Below are positions 42,151 to 50,798 of a DNA stretch of 64,000 bases, piece after piece. How positions within the stretch are numbered: position 1 is the stretch's first letter; every line of letters starts with the position of its first letter. The notes under the pieces were generated by a model that was not told where the DNA came from, did not search any database, and saw only the letters and a program-made list of their open reading frames with translations. A program made the translations under genes and the position numbers. Source of the stretch: an uncultured Acholeplasma sp. (GTDB lineage: Bacteria; Bacillota_I; Bacilli_A; Acholeplasmatales; Acholeplasmataceae); the NCBI GenBank assembly GCA_937868795.1, contig CALMNM010000152.1, positions 1 through 64,000 of the forward strand, given 5' to 3'.

Positions 42151-43093
42151 CGCCATCATACCTTTCGAGAATACGCTGGACAAGGGGGTGTCGAACGACA
42201 TCGCGCTTATCAAACTGAATTATTTTTATATCATCCATATGATCGAGTAGTTGAAGTGCTTCATTGAGTCCAGGAGGAATCCCCTTGGGCAAATCACTTT
42301 GCGAGGGATCGCCGGTGATCACCATTTTGGAGGCAAATCCTAAACGGGTTAAAAACATCTTCATTTGAACACGCGTCGTATTCTGTGCTTCGTCTAAGAT
42401 CACGAAGGCATTTTCTAAGGTACGACCTCGCATGTACGCCAGTGGTGCAATTTCAATCACGCCTTTTTCCATTAAAGAGAGTGTGGTTTGTGTGCCTAAC
42501 ATTTCATATAAAGCATCATATAAAGGAACCAAATAGGGATCGACTTTCTCTTTTAGGTCACCAGGTAAAAAGCCAAGACTTTCTCCTGCTTCAACCACCG
42601 GTCGCGTTAAAATCAATTTCTTTACTTTATTGTTTTTGAGTTCAGCGACCGCTTGAGCAACGGCTAAATACGTCTTTCCAGTTCCTGCGGGTCCGACACC
42701 AAAAACTAGATCGTAATTGGTGATAGCTTCCACATAGTGTTTTTGATTAAATGTTTTTGGATAAATCGAACGTCCTTGATCATTGATTAAAATCCGTTTA
42801 CGATTTTTATAGAGGTCAAACACACCTTCAAGCTCATTTTTTTCAGCGAGTTTGATGATATACATGATGTCTCTCTCCGAGAGTTGAACCTGATGTTCTG
42901 CGAGCTCAATAAGAACCGAAAAAATCGCTTCCAGCAATGGAAGATGTTTCTCTTTGGCATCGGTAATAATCTCAGATCCCATCACGGAAACATTCACTCC
43001 TAGGTATTGCTTGAAAACGAGTAAATTACGATCTTGAACGCCGACAAGTCTTGCGATGGCTTCGGCATGATGAATTTGTTGATTTAATTTCAT
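42140..43093 (-). CDS. phoH: PhoH-like ATPase (YbeZ type)
   Basis: This cytosolic P-loop ATPase is encoded next to ybeY in most bacteria and is linked to RNA metabolism; its exact reaction is unsettled. The 317 residues have an N-terminal KH-like part and an ATPase with Walker A GPAGTGKT, LTRPVVEAGESLGFLPGDL, Walker B VILDEAQNTT and ITGDPSQSDLP. I chose the ATG at 43093 behind AAGGAGAG, rather than one 14 codons upstream. It is the first gene of the long operon that runs to trmK and is preceded by an extended -10 promoter. Confidence 0.95.
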   Translation of the reverse strand: MKLNQQIHHAEAIARLVGVQDRNLLVFKQYLGVNVSVMGSEIITDAKEKHLPLLEAIFSVLIELAEHQVQLSERDIMYIIKLAEKNELEGVFDLYKNRKRILINDQGRSIYPKTFNQKHYVEAITNYDLVFGVGPAGTGKTYLAVAQAVAELKNNKVKKLILTRPVVEAGESLGFLPGDLKEKVDPYLVPLYDALYEMLGTQTTLSLMEKGVIEIAPLAYMRGRTLENAFVILDEAQNTTRVQMKMFLTRLGFASKMVITGDPSQSDLPKGIPPGLNEALQLLDHMDDIKIIQFDKRDVVRHPLVQRILERYDGDES

Positions 43094-43117
43094 TAAATCT
43101 CTCCTTACCGTAAAGAT

Positions 43118-43126
43118 ATTATACCA
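43118..43126 (-). promoter_or_regulatory. Promoter of the phoH-trmK operon (extended -10)
   Basis: TGGTATAAT lies 25 bases upstream of phoH. It probably drives about 8.3 kb with no clear internal terminator. Confidence 0.6.
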
Positions 43127-43180
43127 TAGACCCAAAAAGAAAAAAGCACATCATGTACTTTTTCAAATCAAAAACCATAT

Positions 43181-43201
43181 AAAAACGCACCCTAGAGTGC
43201 G
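43181..43201 (-). terminator. rpsU terminator
   Basis: CGCAC and GTGCG pair over six bases, followed by TTTTT. A second weak hairpin with a T run lies at about 43140-43160. Confidence 0.8.
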
Positions 43202-43211
43202 ATTTTTGAAG

Positions 43212-43385
43212 TTACTTCTTCTTTGAGCGGTTTGCGCGAATCCGTTCCTTGCGTTCTACTGATGGCTTCAAATAGAACTCACGTCTGCGTGCTTCTTGGA
43301 GAGTTCCTGACTTAGAAACGTCACGTTTAAAGCGACGTAAAGCATCTTCAATTGATTCTTTTTCGCGAACGATTGTTTTAGGCAT
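43212..43385 (-). CDS. rpsU: Small-subunit ribosomal protein S21
   Basis: S21 is a small basic protein of the 30S subunit near the mRNA exit. The 57 residues include [26 protein letters not shown]-type sequence (here residues about 9-35) and a Lys/Arg-rich tail ending RSKKK. I chose the ATG at 43385, 7 bases after GGAGGG; an upstream in-frame start adds ten residues across that ribosome site. It is a single-gene unit with a perfect consensus promoter and its own terminator, in keeping with high expression. Confidence 0.97.
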   Translation of the reverse strand: MPKTIVREKESIEDALRRFKRDVSKSGTLQEARRREFYLKPSVERKERIRANRSKKK

Positions 43386-43426
43386 AGTCTGCCCTCCTTC
43401 CACGCTGAGATTCATTAGCCTTAATC

Positions 43427-43455
43427 ATTATATAGCATTTTTTTTCATTTGTCAA
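43427..43455 (-). promoter_or_regulatory. rpsU promoter
   Basis: TTGACA (43450-43455), 17-base spacer, TATAAT (43427-43432): exact consensus. Confidence 0.9.
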
Positions 43456-43461
43456 AATCTT

Positions 43462-44154
43462 TTAGGTATTTTTAATGGATAGATAAGAAAGGGCATAAAG
43501 TGCAGCGAGTTCTGTAGGAAGAATGTTTTTTCCTAGTGACACTGCGATCGCATTAATCGATTTAAAGTAATCTCGTTCCTGTTCGGTAATCCCACCTTCA
43601 GGTCCGATGATCACAGCAATCTTCATGGTAGACTTCACTTCTGGGAGAGCCTCATTAAGCGTCATCGACTTTTCATTTTCATCCGCTAAAAGCACATGAT
43701 CAAAATCGTGCCAATCGACATTTTTCATCGATGATAGTAAATGGATCGAGGGTACATCAAAACGATGAGCAAGTTCCGCAGCTTCTTTTGCAATCAGTTC
43801 AAGTCTCTTCTGTTTATTGGCTTCATTATCCAGTTTTGCGATACTTCGCATCATGGGAATAAAGAGGATCGAAGATGCCCCAAATAGGGTTGCATATTTC
43901 GTGACTAGTTCATTCTTAGGATGTTTAGGTAAGCCTTGAATCAACGTAATATAAGGGGTTTTATAACCTTCAAGTTCTTGAATCTCTTTAAAGAAAACGC
44001 CTGAATTATCAATGATTAAGGATGACAAAAAGCAGCGCTGATCATAGCATACAATCACCTGATCATCGGTCTTCATACGCATCACTTTGGTAATGTGAAG
44101 TGCATCTTGCCCTGTGATTTGATTGGACTTCTGATTTAAGAAATAACGTTGCAT
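43462..44154 (-). CDS. rsmE: 16S rRNA (uracil-1498 N3)-methyltransferase RsmE
   Basis: RsmE methylates U1498 of 16S rRNA. The 230-residue protein has an N-terminal PUA-like part and a C-terminal SPOUT knot with IGPEGGITEQE and LGKNILPTELAALYALS, both diagnostic. I chose the ATG at 44154, 4 bases after AAAGGGG; the frame runs 13 codons upstream into a terminator. The secG terminator hairpin sits right before the ribosome site, so either readthrough or an unseen promoter must serve it. It ends just upstream of the rpsU promoter. Confidence 0.94.
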   Translation of the reverse strand: MQRYFLNQKSNQITGQDALHITKVMRMKTDDQVIVCYDQRCFLSSLIIDNSGVFFKEIQELEGYKTPYITLIQGLPKHPKNELVTKYATLFGASSILFIPMMRSIAKLDNEANKQKRLELIAKEAAELAHRFDVPSIHLLSSMKNVDWHDFDHVLLADENEKSMTLNEALPEVKSTMKIAVIIGPEGGITEQERDYFKSINAIAVSLGKNILPTELAALYALSYLSIKNT

Positions 44155-44169
44155 AGAACCCCTTTGATG

Positions 44170-44195
44170 AAAAAAGCGTTTCCGAGGAAACACTT
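44170..44195 (-). terminator. secG terminator, just before rsmE
   Basis: AAGTGTTTCC and GGAAACGCTT pair with one mismatch and are followed by a T run. It lies between secG and the rsmE ribosome site. Confidence 0.8.
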
Positions 44196-44214
44196 CGTTT
44201 TCATAGTCTCTTGT

Positions 44215-44439
44215 TTAGTGTAGAAAATTTGAAAGTATAACAAAAGCGAATAATAAGATGCCAAGAACGAAGGATGCTCGAACGAGAAACAATTCAAGTC
44301 CTCTTGACTTTCTATTCTTAAATAACTCGGATTTTTCACCACTAAATGCATCTTTAATGTCATCGTTAGAATGCTGTAATAACACTGCACCGATGAGTAG
44401 TAAAGAGACAATAATAATTAAATAATCTGCCCAATTCAT
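44215..44439 (-). CDS. secG: Preprotein translocase subunit SecG
   Basis: SecG is the small membrane partner of SecYE. The 74 residues have two membrane segments (about residues 4-22 and 50-72) with the intervening loop LQHSNDDIKDAFSGEKSELFKNRKSRG, which matches the family pattern of an exposed polar loop. I chose the ATG at 44439 behind TTAGGAGGAGT; an upstream start adds seven residues without reason. The usual rnr-smpB genes do not follow; rsmE does. Confidence 0.9.
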   Translation of the reverse strand: MNWADYLIIIVSLLLIGAVLLQHSNDDIKDAFSGEKSELFKNRKSRGLELFLVRASFVLGILLFAFVILSNFLH

Positions 44440-44463
44440 AGTACTCCTCCTAAAACTCAATTA

Positions 44464-44492
44464 ATGATATCAAATTTCTTATCTTTTGTCAA
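44464..44492 (-). promoter_or_regulatory. secG promoter
   Basis: TTGACA (44487-44492), 17-base spacer, TATCAT (44464-44469). Confidence 0.8.
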
Positions 44493-44553
44493 TCAAGGAT
44501 GATAATATGTGAAGGATTAGAATATCTTCTCTTGATCGTGCCATACTAAGTCA

Positions 44554-45078
44554 TTATGGGGTGATCGTCTGCGTATTTTTATGTGCGGGTACACCGATTA
44601 ATCTACTGTGTGCGGGGGCATCCTTTAAAACAACGGCACCAGCGCCAACGATACTATGATCACCGATATGAATCGGTCCAATCAAGGTTGCATTTGCATA
44701 AATGATGACGTTGTTACCAATCTTTGGATGACGATCTACTTTTTCAAAGGTATTGGCCCCTAATGTCACACCATGATATAAGACGCAATTATCACCCACC
44801 GTGGCGGTCTCTCCGATGACCAATCCCATACCATGATCAATAAAAACACCATGACCAATCTTGGCTGCAGGATGAATATCAATCCCTGTTTTTCTTCGGG
44901 TCGCACTTGCGATAAGTCTCGCCCAATTTTTCCGACCTTTAAGCCACAATTTATGGGCTCTACGATGTCTTCTTAACGCGATTACACCTGGATAAGTCAA
45001 AAAGACCATAAGACACGAAGGTGCTGCCGGATCAAATTTTTTCGCTGCAAAAACATCTTCTTTTGTACATTTAAGCAT
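44554..45078 (-). CDS. cysE: Serine O-acetyltransferase
   Basis: CysE acetylates serine to O-acetylserine, the first step of cysteine synthesis. The 174 residues match the short EpsC-type form: an N-terminal helical part (FFTYPGV-like; here VFLTYPGVIALRRHRRAHKLW) and a left-handed beta-helix with hexapeptide repeats (IHPAAKIGHGVFIDHGMGLVIGE-type, residues about 68-150). The catalytic His lies in DHGMG, and HGVTLG follows. The ATG overlaps the cysK stop, so the pathway genes are coupled. I see no clear terminator after it. Confidence 0.95.
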   Translation of the reverse strand: MLKCTKEDVFAAKKFDPAAPSCLMVFLTYPGVIALRRHRRAHKLWLKGRKNWARLIASATRRKTGIDIHPAAKIGHGVFIDHGMGLVIGETATVGDNCVLYHGVTLGANTFEKVDRHPKIGNNVIIYANATLIGPIHIGDHSIVGAGAVVLKDAPAHSRLIGVPAHKNTQTITP

Positions 45079-46007
45079 TAGATATCGTAAAGAGGTGTGG
45101 AAAGATATCGTTCACCTGTATCACAGACGATAAAGACAATTCTTTTTCCCTCATTTTCCTTTCTTTTGGCAAGTTCAATCGCTGAGAATAAAATAGCACC
45201 TGAAGAAATCCCAGCGAAGACTCCTTCAGTTTTTGCAAGCAGTCGTGCATAGTTGAATGCATCGTCATTAGACACTTGAATGATTTCATCAATGACCTTT
45301 TGATTGAGAACACCTGGGATAAATCCTGCTCCAATCCCTTGAATTTTATGCGGTCCTGGTTGTCCTCCCGATAAAACGGGTGAATCTTTAGGTTCTACTG
45401 CGACAATCTTGACGTGAGGAAGATGTGCCTTTAACACTTCACCTACACCCGTAATCGTTCCTCCGGTGCCCACTCCAGCGACGAAGTAATCCACGTCGTA
45501 ATCAGTATCTTTTAAGATTTCTAATGCTGTTGTTTTCCGGTGGATTTCAGGATTTGCAAAGTTTTCAAATTGCATCGGAATGATCACGTTCTTTTGCATA
45601 CTTTGGATTTCTTGAGCTTTGGCAATAGCCCCTTTCATCCCAAGTTTACCTTCTGTTAATATCACATCAGCACCAAGTGCTTTGACGATTTGTACACGCT
45701 CTTTGGACACGGTTTCAGGCATTGTTAAAATTAATTTGTATCCTCTTGCAGCACAAATGAATGCGAGTCCAATACCGGTATTTCCCGACGTGGGTTCACA
45801 AAAAATCGTGTTCTGATTAACAAATCCTTTTTTCTCAATGGATTCAATTAAAGCATACGCCAAACGATCTTTGACGCTGGATAAAGGGTTATGACTTTCT
45901 AATTTAGCAACGAGTTCTGCCTTGAGTCCAAGTGTTTTTTCAAGGTTATGCAAACGTAAAAGCGGCGTATTGCCGATGAGTTCGGTATAATTCTGTTTAA
46001 TATTCAT
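45078..46007 (-). CDS. cysK: Cysteine synthase (O-acetylserine sulfhydrylase)
   Basis: CysK makes cysteine from O-acetylserine and sulfide using pyridoxal phosphate. The 309 residues include the PLP lysine in SSVKDRLAY, EPTSGNTGIG, the phosphate loop GVGTGGTITG and IQGIGAGFIPGVL. The ATG at 46007 lies 5 bases after GAGGTGA; the frame continues 11 codons upstream without support. With cysE it gives a two-step serine-to-cysteine route. The pair is divergent from a metallo-hydrolase gene. The C-terminal side YLSTPLYDI is typical of CysK rather than cystathionine beta-synthase. Confidence 0.96.
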   Translation of the reverse strand: MNIKQNYTELIGNTPLLRLHNLEKTLGLKAELVAKLESHNPLSSVKDRLAYALIESIEKKGFVNQNTIFCEPTSGNTGIGLAFICAARGYKLILTMPETVSKERVQIVKALGADVILTEGKLGMKGAIAKAQEIQSMQKNVIIPMQFENFANPEIHRKTTALEILKDTDYDVDYFVAGVGTGGTITGVGEVLKAHLPHVKIVAVEPKDSPVLSGGQPGPHKIQGIGAGFIPGVLNQKVIDEIIQVSNDDAFNYARLLAKTEGVFAGISSGAILFSAIELAKRKENEGKRIVFIVCDTGERYLSTPLYDI

Positions 46008-46028
46008 GGTTTCACCTCTAGCAACGTC

Positions 46029-46034
46029 ATTATA
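46029..46034 (-). promoter_or_regulatory. Possible cysK promoter
   Basis: A TATAAT box lies 22 bases upstream of cysK, with TGCACA 17 bases upstream as a poor -35. An inverted AAACG...CGTTT repeat (about 46060-46081) lies further upstream in the divergent region and could be an operator. Confidence 0.4.
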
Positions 46035-46115
46035 CTTCAACGGAACTTTTTGTGCATGTAAAACGATTTTGAGAACGTTTACTTTAGTAAATCATCTTCA
46101 TATTCATGATTTTTC

Positions 46116-46143
46116 TTGGCATTATGGGATTTTGTGCTATAAT
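46116..46143 (+). promoter_or_regulatory. Promoter of the metallo-hydrolase gene
   Basis: TTGGCA (46116-46121), 16-base spacer, extended -10 TGCTATAAT (TATAAT at 46138-46143). Confidence 0.7.
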
Positions 46144-46159
46144 ACGATAGGTGATTTTA

Positions 46160-46759
46160 ATGGAAATAATGAGGTTTTCGCTAGGTAATTTAAAAAGTAA
46201 CTGTTATATCCTAAGCGAAGCAAATCAAGCAATCATCATCGACCCAGGTTATGAAAGCGATGATGTGATTCGGTACATAAACAAGCAAAACTTAAACGTA
46301 GAAGCAATTTATATTACGCATGGACACTTTGATCATGTAGGTGGAGTTAAACAGCTAAAGGATCTTTTTAACTGTAAAGTGTATGCACCAATCAAGGATA
46401 AGATATGGATGGGAAAATCCAGTTATAATCAGTTGGGTTATGAAGTCCCAGTCGATCTATGGGTTAAGGATATGGATACGTTTGAAGCGTTAGGACTCAT
46501 GTTCACTGTTTATGAAACCCCAGGGCATTCAGAAGGAAGCACTGTCCTGAGTGTTGATCACATCTTGTTTTCAGGAGATACACTTTTTTTCCAAAGCATT
46601 GGTCGCACAGACATTCCTTTGTCAGATCCACAAGTGATTTATCGTTCTGTTAAACGGATCTATCAACTCTTCGATGAAGACATTATGGTTTATCCAGGAC
46701 ACGGACGACCCACAGATATTGGGCACGAAAAAAAATTCAATCCCTTCGTTAGAGGATAG
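46160..46759 (+). CDS. Metallo-beta-lactamase-fold hydrolase (glyoxalase II-like)
   Basis: The 199-residue enzyme has the binuclear metal motif THGHFDHVGG, a later His in ETPGHSEGS, an Asp in LFSGDTLF and a final His in VYPGHG. The set matches the short glyoxalase II-like group (Bacillus YqgX type), which hydrolyses thioesters such as bacillithiol or glutathione adducts. The ATG at 46160 lies 6 bases after AGGTGA; a GTG three codons earlier is inside that site. It is a single plus-strand gene that ends in a terminator shared with the gene facing it. The substrate is not known. Confidence 0.9.
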   Translation: MEIMRFSLGNLKSNCYILSEANQAIIIDPGYESDDVIRYINKQNLNVEAIYITHGHFDHVGGVKQLKDLFNCKVYAPIKDKIWMGKSSYNQLGYEVPVDLWVKDMDTFEALGLMFTVYETPGHSEGSTVLSVDHILFSGDTLFFQSIGRTDIPLSDPQVIYRSVKRIYQLFDEDIMVYPGHGRPTDIGHEKKFNPFVRG

Positions 46760-46762
46760 AAA

Positions 46763-46788
46763 AACGCATCTAGTAAACTAGACGCGTT
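46763..46788. terminator. Bidirectional terminator
   Basis: AACGC-TCTAGT pairs with ACTAGA-GCGTT around a 2-base loop. T runs lie on both strands, so it ends the metallo-hydrolase gene and the facing rRNA methyltransferase gene. Confidence 0.9.
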
Positions 46789-48067
46789 ATTTTTTTATTG
46801 TTAAACAGACAAGTGTTTCTAAACTGGTTGTTTGAGGGAACATGCGTAAGGGAACAATCTTATTGATATGATAACGTTCGTTGAGCATTAATAAATCTCT
46901 TGACAATGTCTTGATGTCACAGGATAAATAGAAGACTTGTTCAAATGCTTTATCGATGATCGATTGAATCAATTCTTGAGTTAAACCAAAACGTGGGGGA
47001 TCAACGATGAGTACATCACCATGAATCTCATGGAAAAATGCTTCTGCTTTACCTTCAAGGATCGTCACTTGATCGAGATGATGCTCTTCTTTGATGCGCT
47101 TGGTCATCTTGATGGCATCCTGATTGGATTCAATAAAGGTCATCGTACTTACTTTATCAAGTAGATAATAACCAATGCTACCAACTCCACTGTAAGCATC
47201 AATGACTTTCGCATTGGGCATGATGTCCTCTTTGATGACATCATATGCCATCTGAATGACAGGAATGTTGACCTGAAAGAAGGATTGATCACTGACGGGA
47301 TAAATCCATGAACCGATGGCTAAATCAATCGTCGGTTTCCCGTAGATTAAATGACTTACATCACTTAGTATATGACGTTCATCTTTCTTGATGTTACAAG
47401 TCACACCGATGATTTCTGGAATGGTTAGAAAGAGTGATAGAAGAGAATCCAATCCACGAAATGACTTTTTATATGCCACCAATGTCACGAGTGCTTGATT
47501 CTTTTCATTGGTGCGAAACGCGATGTGACGCAAGACATTGGGCTCAATAGGGATTCTTGCCTGTTGAATACGTAAAAGGATTTTATTCGTCAAAGGATCC
47601 GACAAAATGAAATCATGGGTCTTGATCAGTGATTGATTATTGAGTCCATATAAACCAAGTGACAAGATGGGCTCACTGAGGACATGAAAGACAGATTTGT
47701 TACGATAATGCGTGAAATGATGATCAGTTAATGTATCTTCAACATTGAGTTCAAGACCTGATATTTTTTTTATAGTTTCTTGAGTGATTCGTCGTTGCCA
47801 TATGAGTTGTTCCTCATCAGCCATGTGAAGAAGATCACAACTTTCTAAGATAACATCGATCTTTTTACGTTGGGGACTTGCTTCAATCAAATGAATGATT
47901 TTTGCCTCTGCAAAGCGCTTTTTCAGCGATGTAATGGCGATTTCTGCAACCTCATCTTTCAGCATAGCTTTGACAAAAATCACATACTCTTCATGCTTAA
48001 TGACACCCTGTCCTAAAAAATCGACATCGAGTGCTTTACCAATTATTTTGCTACCAACAGTTAACAT
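46787..48067 (-). CDS. 23S rRNA (uracil-5)-methyltransferase, RlmCD/RumA family
   Basis: This family makes 5-methyluridine in 23S rRNA (U747, U1939) or tRNA. The 426 residues hold an N-terminal TRAM domain (VDFLGQGVIKHEEYVIFVKAML), a SAM domain with DAYSGVGSIGYYL and DPPRFGL, and the catalytic Cys in YLSCDIKTLSRDL (usually SCNPxTL). The four cysteines that hold an iron-sulfur cluster in RlmD are not here: the equivalent region (ILESCDLLHMADEEQ) keeps one. The ATG at 48067 follows AAGGAGG and overlaps sdaA by 17 bases. Which uridine it methylates cannot be told. Confidence 0.9.
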   Translation of the reverse strand: MLTVGSKIIGKALDVDFLGQGVIKHEEYVIFVKAMLKDEVAEIAITSLKKRFAEAKIIHLIEASPQRKKIDVILESCDLLHMADEEQLIWQRRITQETIKKISGLELNVEDTLTDHHFTHYRNKSVFHVLSEPILSLGLYGLNNQSLIKTHDFILSDPLTNKILLRIQQARIPIEPNVLRHIAFRTNEKNQALVTLVAYKKSFRGLDSLLSLFLTIPEIIGVTCNIKKDERHILSDVSHLIYGKPTIDLAIGSWIYPVSDQSFFQVNIPVIQMAYDVIKEDIMPNAKVIDAYSGVGSIGYYLLDKVSTMTFIESNQDAIKMTKRIKEEHHLDQVTILEGKAEAFFHEIHGDVLIVDPPRFGLTQELIQSIIDKAFEQVFYLSCDIKTLSRDLLMLNERYHINKIVPLRMFPQTTSLETLVCLTIKK

Positions 48068-49265
48068 CTTCTTCCTCCTTGAAGTAGAACGCAAGTCCAC
48101 CTTGTGAGGTTTCTTTGTATGATTGATGCATATCCAAACCGGTTTGGTACATGGTTTGAATGACAGTATCTAATGAAATCTTTCTGGAATCGGTTAAGAA
48201 AAATGCAAGTCCACACGCATCGATGGCACGGAGTGCCGCCACAGCATTGCGTTCAATACATGGGATTTGAACATATCCATTGACCGGGTCACAGGTTAGC
48301 CCAAGATGATGCTCCATCGCGATTTCTGCAGCATATTCAATTTGGTCCATCGAAAGATTAAATAAGGTTGCATGCGCAGCAGCAGCCATCGAACATGCAC
48401 TGCCTACTTCTGCTTGACATCCCGCGACTGCACCCGAGATGGATGCATTATGCTTAATCAAATTCCCAATCAGTCCTGCTACGGCTAATGCATTGATAAT
48501 GCGTTCATGGGTGATCACTTGATGTTTTTCATGCATGTAATATAAGACTGAAGGTAATACTCCACAGGCACCACAGGTAGGTGCAGTGACGATGATACCA
48601 CCGCTGGCATTCTCTTCAGAAACCGCAAACGCGTAACTCGCAACGAGTCGGTTTTCAGTAATTTCTGGGACTTCATTGGCTTTGATTTTGCTATAGAGTT
48701 CTGGTGCTTTACGTTTCATCTTCAATGGACCAGGTAGAATCCCGTGCGTCGCAATCCCACGCACGATCGATAAACGCATCGCTTCCCAAATCTCATCGAG
48801 AAATGTTTTGATACCTTCTCCTTCTACTTGATAGACATAATCGTGAAGGGTGAGATGATTTGCTTTACAGTATTTTTTGATCTCTTTAAATGTTTGATGT
48901 GGGTAGATATGAACTTCATCAGAAACTTCTCCCTGAAATACAATCCGTCCTCCACCTGTGCTCATCACTTCATATTCATTGAAGATCTTTTGTCCTTCAA
49001 ATGCTTTAATTAGAAGTGTATTCGGATGCTTTCCAAGATCAATTGACGTCAAAAAAGCCACATTGCATGGCGCGAGTGACTCTTTGATGGCTTCTTCGGT
49101 TAGATGTCCTTTTCCCGTAAGTGCTAAAGAATTATAGAGTGTGATTTCAAAATAATCCGCAGATGGGCAACGCTCTTTCACAATCTTAGCTGCCTTTGCC
49201 GGACCCATCGTATGCGATGAAGATGGCCCATAACCAACCTGGTAGAGCGAACGGATAGATAGCAT
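48051..49265 (-). CDS. sdaA: L-serine dehydratase (iron-sulfur, single chain)
   Basis: SdaA converts L-serine to pyruvate and ammonia using a 4Fe-4S cluster. The 404 residues start with the beta-domain motif GPSSSHTMGPAKAA and carry the alpha-domain cysteines in TAPTCGACGVLPS, AGCQAEVGSACSM and GLTCDPVNGYVQIPCIERNA. The two subunits of Bacillus SdaAB are fused here, as in the E. coli SdaA layout. AAAGGAA precedes the ATG at about 10 bases. It follows the carboxypeptidase gene by 15 bases; that enzyme could supply amino acids for it. Confidence 0.95.
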   Translation of the reverse strand: MLSIRSLYQVGYGPSSSHTMGPAKAAKIVKERCPSADYFEITLYNSLALTGKGHLTEEAIKESLAPCNVAFLTSIDLGKHPNTLLIKAFEGQKIFNEYEVMSTGGGRIVFQGEVSDEVHIYPHQTFKEIKKYCKANHLTLHDYVYQVEGEGIKTFLDEIWEAMRLSIVRGIATHGILPGPLKMKRKAPELYSKIKANEVPEITENRLVASYAFAVSEENASGGIIVTAPTCGACGVLPSVLYYMHEKHQVITHERIINALAVAGLIGNLIKHNASISGAVAGCQAEVGSACSMAAAAHATLFNLSMDQIEYAAEIAMEHHLGLTCDPVNGYVQIPCIERNAVAALRAIDACGLAFFLTDSRKISLDTVIQTMYQTGLDMHQSYKETSQGGLAFYFKEEEDVNCW

Positions 49266-49280
49266 GAATAATCAGTTCCT

Positions 49281-50771
49281 TTAGCGTTGATACTTATGTT
49301 TTAAATAGTCGACGTAATAATTGGGGTTAAATGCTTCTTTTGTCGCAATCATCAAAATCTCTTTAGGCGATTTGGATGATGCAAATTGATGAATATGTTC
49401 CTTCGTCCAAGCATTGATCGCTTTAATATTGTTGTTTAATAATGCTTCTTCGATGTTTAAATCTTTATTCATCGCTTGATAGATTTGTGCTGCATACGCA
49501 GAACCGAGGGCATAAGTTGGGAAATAACCAATCGCTCCACCAGACCAGTGAATGTCTTGGAGGACACCTTCTTTATCTGTCTTTGGACGAATGCCTAAAT
49601 AGTCATAATATAATCTGTTCCAACGCTTGGGTAGATCTTTCACTTTGAGTTTACCGCTAATCAGTTCTTTTTCAATGTCATATCGAACCATGATGTGCAG
49701 TGCATAAGTGAGCTCATCGGCTTCAACACGGATTAAAGAACGTTCAGCCTTATTGATGAATCGAACAAATTCATCGAGTGAAACACCCTTTAGTTCTTTA
49801 CTGAAGATATCTTGTAGTTTAGGATAATGCACCGTCCAGAAAGCTTTTGAACGACCAAACATATTTTCATACATACGTGACTGTGATTCATGAATGCCCA
49901 AACTGGTCCCACCATGTAGGAATGTATCATCGTACTTCGGATCATTTTGAATCTCATAAAGTGCATGTCCCATTTCGTGAATGGTGGAGAAAATAGAGGA
50001 CGTAAGATTATTTTCGTAATAATGCGTAGTGATTCTAGTATCTGTTGATGTCACTCCTGATGTGAATGGATGCGCGGATTCCTTGAGCAGTCCACGAGTC
50101 CGATCATAGGCGAAAACATCGATTAAATACTCAGAAAATTGTTTTTGTTTATCGCGTGGAAATACACCTTTGGCAAGCTTTCTTGAGAACTTATCTTTGG
50201 TTGATGTAACCTCTTTGACAAAGGGAACCAATTTTTCTTTTAATGTGTTGAAGAACAAATCATATTCCTTTTGCGTAAACCCTTCTTCAAACATATCTAA
50301 AAGAATATCATAACCTTTTAGTTCATCAGTCTCAAGATATTTCACCAATTTGCGATTAAAAGCAAAAATCTTTTCTAGTGTGGGTTGATACATGGCAAAG
50401 TTGTTTTCATTCTTTGCCTTAGCCCAAACGTGTGATGCCTGAGAGGAGAGAACTTGATACTCGAGAAGTTCATCTTTCGGTACTTTTTTTACCATGCGTA
50501 ACGCTTTTTCAGCATGTTTAATTTCTACCTTTAGATCCTTGTCTTCAATTTCATCAAGGTGAGCATAGAGATAGTCAACAGCTTCTAAATACTCAGGTGC
50601 AGACTCAATTTTGTATTGTTCTTCTGCTAAAACTTGATATTGTTTCGTACGATATTCGACCGATGCATCAGGTGCTTCTGTTTCTTGGTCCCAGCTCATC
50701 AGCCAGACAAAATAACTATAGGCTTTAATTTTCTTACGATACTCAACATACGTTTTTAGGTAATTTTCCAT
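49281..50771 (-). CDS. Carboxypeptidase M32 (Taq type)
   Basis: This zinc metallocarboxypeptidase removes C-terminal residues from peptides in the cytosol. The 496 residues are almost all helical. The HExxH zinc motif is in TIHEMGHALYE, and downstream HESQSRMYENMFGRS and ADELTYALHIMVRY carry the further ligand Glu and the substrate contacts of the family. GVFPRDKQKQF and HPFTSG are also typical. It has its own extended -10 promoter and heads a three-gene operon with sdaA and an rRNA methyltransferase. Confidence 0.94.
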   Translation of the reverse strand: MENYLKTYVEYRKKIKAYSYFVWLMSWDQETEAPDASVEYRTKQYQVLAEEQYKIESAPEYLEAVDYLYAHLDEIEDKDLKVEIKHAEKALRMVKKVPKDELLEYQVLSSQASHVWAKAKNENNFAMYQPTLEKIFAFNRKLVKYLETDELKGYDILLDMFEEGFTQKEYDLFFNTLKEKLVPFVKEVTSTKDKFSRKLAKGVFPRDKQKQFSEYLIDVFAYDRTRGLLKESAHPFTSGVTSTDTRITTHYYENNLTSSIFSTIHEMGHALYEIQNDPKYDDTFLHGGTSLGIHESQSRMYENMFGRSKAFWTVHYPKLQDIFSKELKGVSLDEFVRFINKAERSLIRVEADELTYALHIMVRYDIEKELISGKLKVKDLPKRWNRLYYDYLGIRPKTDKEGVLQDIHWSGGAIGYFPTYALGSAYAAQIYQAMNKDLNIEEALLNNNIKAINAWTKEHIHQFASSKSPKEILMIATKEAFNPNYYVDYLKHKYQR

Positions 50772-50798
50772 GATTGACCTCGCTTATCATTTTCTTCT

